Source: an uncultured Pseudomonadota bacterium (GTDB taxonomy: Bacteria > Pseudomonadota > Gammaproteobacteria > Burkholderiales > SG8-41). Taken from it: 10,529 nt of DNA. Each line of letters begins with the position of its first letter. The first letter of the stretch is position 1. Below are positions 7,769 to 10,529 of the stretch, piece after piece. The notes below the pieces were generated by a model. It had not been told where the DNA came from, did not search any database, and saw only the letters and a program-made list of their open reading frames with translations. A program made the position numbers and the translations under genes. The stretch is from assembly GCA_946885605.1 (NCBI GenBank), contig CAMPGR010000129.1, positions 1 through 10,529 on the forward strand. The letters are read 5' to 3'.

Positions 7769-8137
7769 GTGAAACTCCATCTCGCGCAGGCCCCGGGCCA
7801 GAACGTGTTCACCGGCTACGGCGCCGGATACGTCGTCATCAACGGTACGCGGCATGAAGCGCATCTGCTCGTTACGGCGGAGCGCGTCGTGCCGTGGAAG
7901 GTGGAGGGATTCGACGCGCTGGGCAGCGCGCAGGCGGGGGAGCTGATCGCGCTCGAGCCTGAAATAGTGATTCTCGGCACGGGTGCAACGCACCGCTTTC
8001 CCCACCCGGATCTCGCGCGCACCCTTTCGGCAGCCGGCATCGGACTCGAAGTGATGGACAGCAATGCCGCCTGCCGCACCTACAACATTCTGCTCGCCGA
8101 AGGCCGGGGCGTCCTCGCGGCAATCCTGATCGACTGA
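7769..8137 (+). CDS. Mth938-like domain protein (DUF498 / PF04430 family), function unknown
   Basis: A 122-residue soluble protein consisting of a single Mth938-like domain, the fold shared with eukaryotic NDUFAF3 and AAMDC. Visible family features: a central VILGTGATHRFP block (67-78) and the C-terminal block GIGLEVMDSNAACRTYNILL (90-109) followed by EGRGVLAAIL. The bacterial function is not established, although the eukaryotic relative NDUFAF3 assists respiratory complex I assembly. The start is a GTG at 7769, with GAGG 11 nt upstream (a long spacing) and no better in-frame start. It diverges from alaC, a neighbourhood I associate with betaproteobacteria, and converges on the cyclic-di-GMP gene with only 23 bp between the stops and no clear terminator. 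Confidence 0.88.
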   Translation: MKLHLAQAPGQNVFTGYGAGYVVINGTRHEAHLLVTAERVVPWKVEGFDALGSAQAGELIALEPEIVILGTGATHRFPHPDLARTLSAAGIGLEVMDSNAACRTYNILLAEGRGVLAAILID

Positions 8138-8160
8138 TCGTCACGGCGCCGCGGGCAGTA

Positions 8161-10529
8161 TCAGGCGTCGCGCAAGAGCACCGCAGCCCCGATGGAGTTC
8201 GTCGCTTCGTCCGGATCCCGGACTGGAGGACGCGATAGCCTTCTGCCGCTCTCGATGAACGCCGTGCATTCCGCGGCGGTGAGCGGCGTCGAAAAATAGT
8301 AGCCCTGGATCTCGTCGCAGCCGTTCGCGTCCAGAAACGCAAGCTGTTCTTCCGTTTCCACCCCTTCCGCCACGACCGCGAGCCCGAGACTGTGCGCCAT
8401 CGTGATGATGGCGCGGGTGATCGCGGCATCGTCCGCATCGGTCGTGATGTCGCGCACGAACGACCCGTCGATCTTCAGCGCATCGAGCGGGAAGCCCTTG
8501 AGCCGGCTCAAGCTCGAGTATCCGGTGCCGAAGTCGTCGATCGCCACCCGCACGCCGAGCGAGTTGAGATAGGCAAGGGTGCTCGCGGCGTCCTCTGCGT
8601 TCGTCGCAAGCGAGCCCTCCGTGATCTCGAGTTCGAGCAGATCGTGGCGTATGCCCTCCTCCTCCAGTATGCGCGAAATCATGGCGCCCAAATCCTTCAC
8701 CAGGAACTGCCGCGCTGAAAGGTTGACCGCCACCGGTATGGGCTCGATGCCCGCTTCCTGCCATGTCCTGATCTGCGCGCATGCGGTGCGAAGCACCCAT
8801 TCGCCCGTCGCGATGATGAGCCCCGTCTCCTCCAGCATCGGCATGAACTCGACCGGTGATACGAGGCCGAGCTCGGGATGGCGCCAGCGCAGGAGCGCTT
8901 CGACGCCGACCACCTCGCCCGTGGAGAGGCTTGCCTTGGGCTGGTAGTACAGCAAGAACTCGCGGCGTTCGAGCGCGCGGCGCAGGCTGCTTTCAAGACT
9001 CAGATTCTCCAGCGCCCGCGCGTTCATTTCCGGCGTGTAGAAGCGGAAGGTGTTGCGTCCCAGTTCCTTCGCCCGGTACATGGCGGTGTCCGCGTTCTGA
9101 ATGAGCGTGTCCTGATCGAGGCTGTCGCTCGGGAAGAGCGTGATGCCGATGCTTGCGCTCACGAAGACTTCCTTGCCGTACAGGTTGAAGGGCTTGCCGA
9201 GCGTGGCCATGATCTTCTGCGCGACCAGGCTCGCGTCGTCGGGACCCGCAAGGTTGGAGAGCACTATGGCGAATTCGTCGCCGCTCAGCCGCCCCACCGT
9301 GTCCCCCGATCGCACGCAGCCCGCGAGCCGCTCCGAGACCTGCCGCAGCAGGAGGTCCCCGGCGCCGTGACCGAGGGTGTCGTTGACGTTCTTGAAGCGG
9401 TCGAGGTCGAGGAACATCACCGCCGTCACCCACCGGTTGCGCCGCGCCTGCGAGAGCGCCTGCTTCAGCCGGTCGTAGAAGAGGACGCGGTTCGGCAGGC
9501 TGGTGAGATTGTCGTAGTGCGCGAGATACAGCAGCCGCTCCTCCGATTCGCGCATGTCGGTGATGTCTTCGGCGATGCCCGCAATGCGGTAGGGCCTGCC
9601 GCCCGCATCGCGTATCGGGAAGGCGCGGTCGCGCACCCACCGGATCGAGCCATCCGGGCGCACCACGCGGAACACTTCGTCGTATTTGCCCTCGGCAGCA
9701 GCGCTTCGCGCGGTCTTAACCCGCTCCCGGTCTTCCGGATGCACGGAATCGAGCCAGCGCCGCGCGCTCGCCTTGAGGCTCTCGACCGGCTGGCCGCTGA
9801 CGCGCTCGTACGCAGGGCTCACGTAGATCATGTTCTTGCGTTGAGCATCGCAGATCCAGAAGATCTGCGGGATGTTGCTTGCGAGCTGGTAGAACTGCTC
9901 CTCGCTCTCGCGCAGCGCCTGCTCGACGCGCTTGCGGCCGGTGACGTCCTGGATGATGGAAATGACGTGGGTCGGCGTCCCGTCCGCGCCGCGCACCGCG
10001 GTGAGCGAGATGTTGGCCCAGATGCGCTGCCCGTCCTTTCTCATGTAGCGCTTTTCGCGCGAGTACGCCGTGATCTCTCCGCGCAGGAGCCTCTCGTTGT
10101 AATCGATGGACGCGCCGCGCTCCTCGGGCGGCGTGACATCGACGGAGGACAGGTTGAGCAGCTCCTCCTTCGAGTAACCCAGAATATCGCAGAGCTTCTG
10201 GTTCACCCTGATCCAGCGCGGATTGTGCGGATCCATTCCCCGCAGCGCCATGCCGACCGCCGCCTGCTCGAAGGTTGCGCGAAACCTCTCTTCGCTCTCG
10301 CGCAACGCCTCCTCCGCGCGCATGCGTTCCGAGATGTCGTTGATCAGCAGTATTCGCGAGTACCGGCCGTGGAATGCCAGGGGCCGCGCGCTCACTTCTG
10401 CGAATATCACCTCGCCGCTCTTCGTGACGTGCCGGCGCTGGAACAATGCCGGCCGCGCGGGATCTCGCTTCGAAAGTTCCTGGGCGACGCGCTCGCGATC
10501 AGCCTCGAGTTGGAGGTCCAGTATGGTGA
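8161..10529 (-). CDS. PAS-PAS-PAS-GGDEF-EAL cyclic-di-GMP signalling protein (5' end outside window)
   Basis: Bifunctional-type c-di-GMP protein; GGDEF domains make c-di-GMP from GTP and EAL domains hydrolyse it. The frame is open through the right edge with no credible start, so 788 C-terminal residues are seen. Numbering from the edge: end of a first PAS domain (to about 66), second PAS (about 80-197), third PAS/PAC (about 211-326), GGDEF (about 330-500), EAL (about 505-755), then a short unstructured tail. The signature is SGDEF (415-419), with an RxxD inhibitory site (RSGD, 406-409) five residues upstream. The EAL domain has EALLR (543-547), DDFGTGYSS (664-672), KID (685-687), EGVET (721-725) and QGYY (741-744), so it looks catalytically complete. 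RESEE-type linkers separate the sensory domains. No membrane segment is seen in this part. Whether synthesis or hydrolysis dominates cannot be told. Confidence 0.95.
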   Translation of the reverse strand, partial: TILDLQLEADRERVAQELSKRDPARPALFQRRHVTKSGEVIFAEVSARPLAFHGRYSRILLINDISERMRAEEALRESEERFRATFEQAAVGMALRGMDPHNPRWIRVNQKLCDILGYSKEELLNLSSVDVTPPEERGASIDYNERLLRGEITAYSREKRYMRKDGQRIWANISLTAVRGADGTPTHVISIIQDVTGRKRVEQALRESEEQFYQLASNIPQIFWICDAQRKNMIYVSPAYERVSGQPVESLKASARRWLDSVHPEDRERVKTARSAAAEGKYDEVFRVVRPDGSIRWVRDRAFPIRDAGGRPYRIAGIAEDITDMRESEERLLYLAHYDNLTSLPNRVLFYDRLKQALSQARRNRWVTAVMFLDLDRFKNVNDTLGHGAGDLLLRQVSERLAGCVRSGDTVGRLSGDEFAIVLSNLAGPDDASLVAQKIMATLGKPFNLYGKEVFVSASIGITLFPSDSLDQDTLIQNADTAMYRAKELGRNTFRFYTPEMNARALENLSLESSLRRALERREFLLYYQPKASLSTGEVVGVEALLRWRHPELGLVSPVEFMPMLEETGLIIATGEWVLRTACAQIRTWQEAGIEPIPVAVNLSARQFLVKDLGAMISRILEEEGIRHDLLELEITEGSLATNAEDAASTLAYLNSLGVRVAIDDFGTGYSSLSRLKGFPLDALKIDGSFVRDITTDADDAAITRAIITMAHSLGLAVVAEGVETEEQLAFLDANGCDEIQGYYFSTPLTAAECTAFIESGRRLSRPPVRDPDEATNSIGAAVLLRDA

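Noticed and set aside
8138..8160. Terminator between the Mth938 gene and the cyclic-di-GMP gene
   Set aside because: Only a short palindrome CGGCGCCG with no loop and no T-run; not a credible terminator.
10444..10446. TTG start for the cyclic-di-GMP protein
   Set aside because: The frame continues upstream to the window edge with PAS-like sequence (for example ADRERVAQELSKRDP), so the TTG is an internal leucine and the gene is truncated by the window.

Overview
This GC-rich window looks like chromosomal DNA of a proteobacterium, most likely a betaproteobacterium. The assignment rests on how familiar the protein sequences look (ClpB, NadC, Hom, AlaC) and on the alaC-hom-thrC arrangement with an Mth938-type gene beside it; no database search was possible. 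Almost all of the window is ordinary housekeeping coding sequence. No tRNA, rRNA, CRISPR array, transposase or phage gene was seen.

Layout from left to right. Minus strand 8-2608: clpB, the heat-shock disaggregase, with a very good sigma-32 (RpoH) type promoter just upstream (2638-2665). Divergent on the plus strand, 2849-3685: nadC, the quinolinate phosphoribosyltransferase of NAD synthesis. nadC converges on thrC, and between them lies a 167-bp palindromic element (3683-3849) whose two arms contain the stop codons of both genes. Minus strand 7677 down to 3847: an amino-acid operon alaC (aminotransferase), hom (homoserine dehydrogenase), thrC (threonine synthase). Between alaC and hom is a 71-bp second copy of the 3' end of alaC, separated from the real alaC end by a compact palindromic, hairpin-rich spacer. 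Plus strand 7769-8137: a small Mth938/DUF498-family protein, divergent from alaC. Minus strand from 8161 to the right edge: the C-terminal 788 residues of a PAS-PAS-PAS-GGDEF-EAL cyclic-di-GMP protein whose start lies outside the window.

How the genes work together: Hom and ThrC catalyse steps on the aspartate-to-threonine route (homoserine kinase, the step between them, is not here). AlaC is a class I/II aminotransferase that probably makes alanine from pyruvate. The other genes are independent neighbours.

No new defence or mobile system is evident. The points most worth a second look are (1) the duplicated alaC 3' end, where all eight base differences are synonymous, suggesting a second functional alaC or an imported allele in the past; (2) a Cys-rich in-frame insertion in ThrC with a possible metal site; (3) the palindromic element that carries the stop codons of two convergent genes; and (4) the nested-hairpin spacer between alaC and hom.
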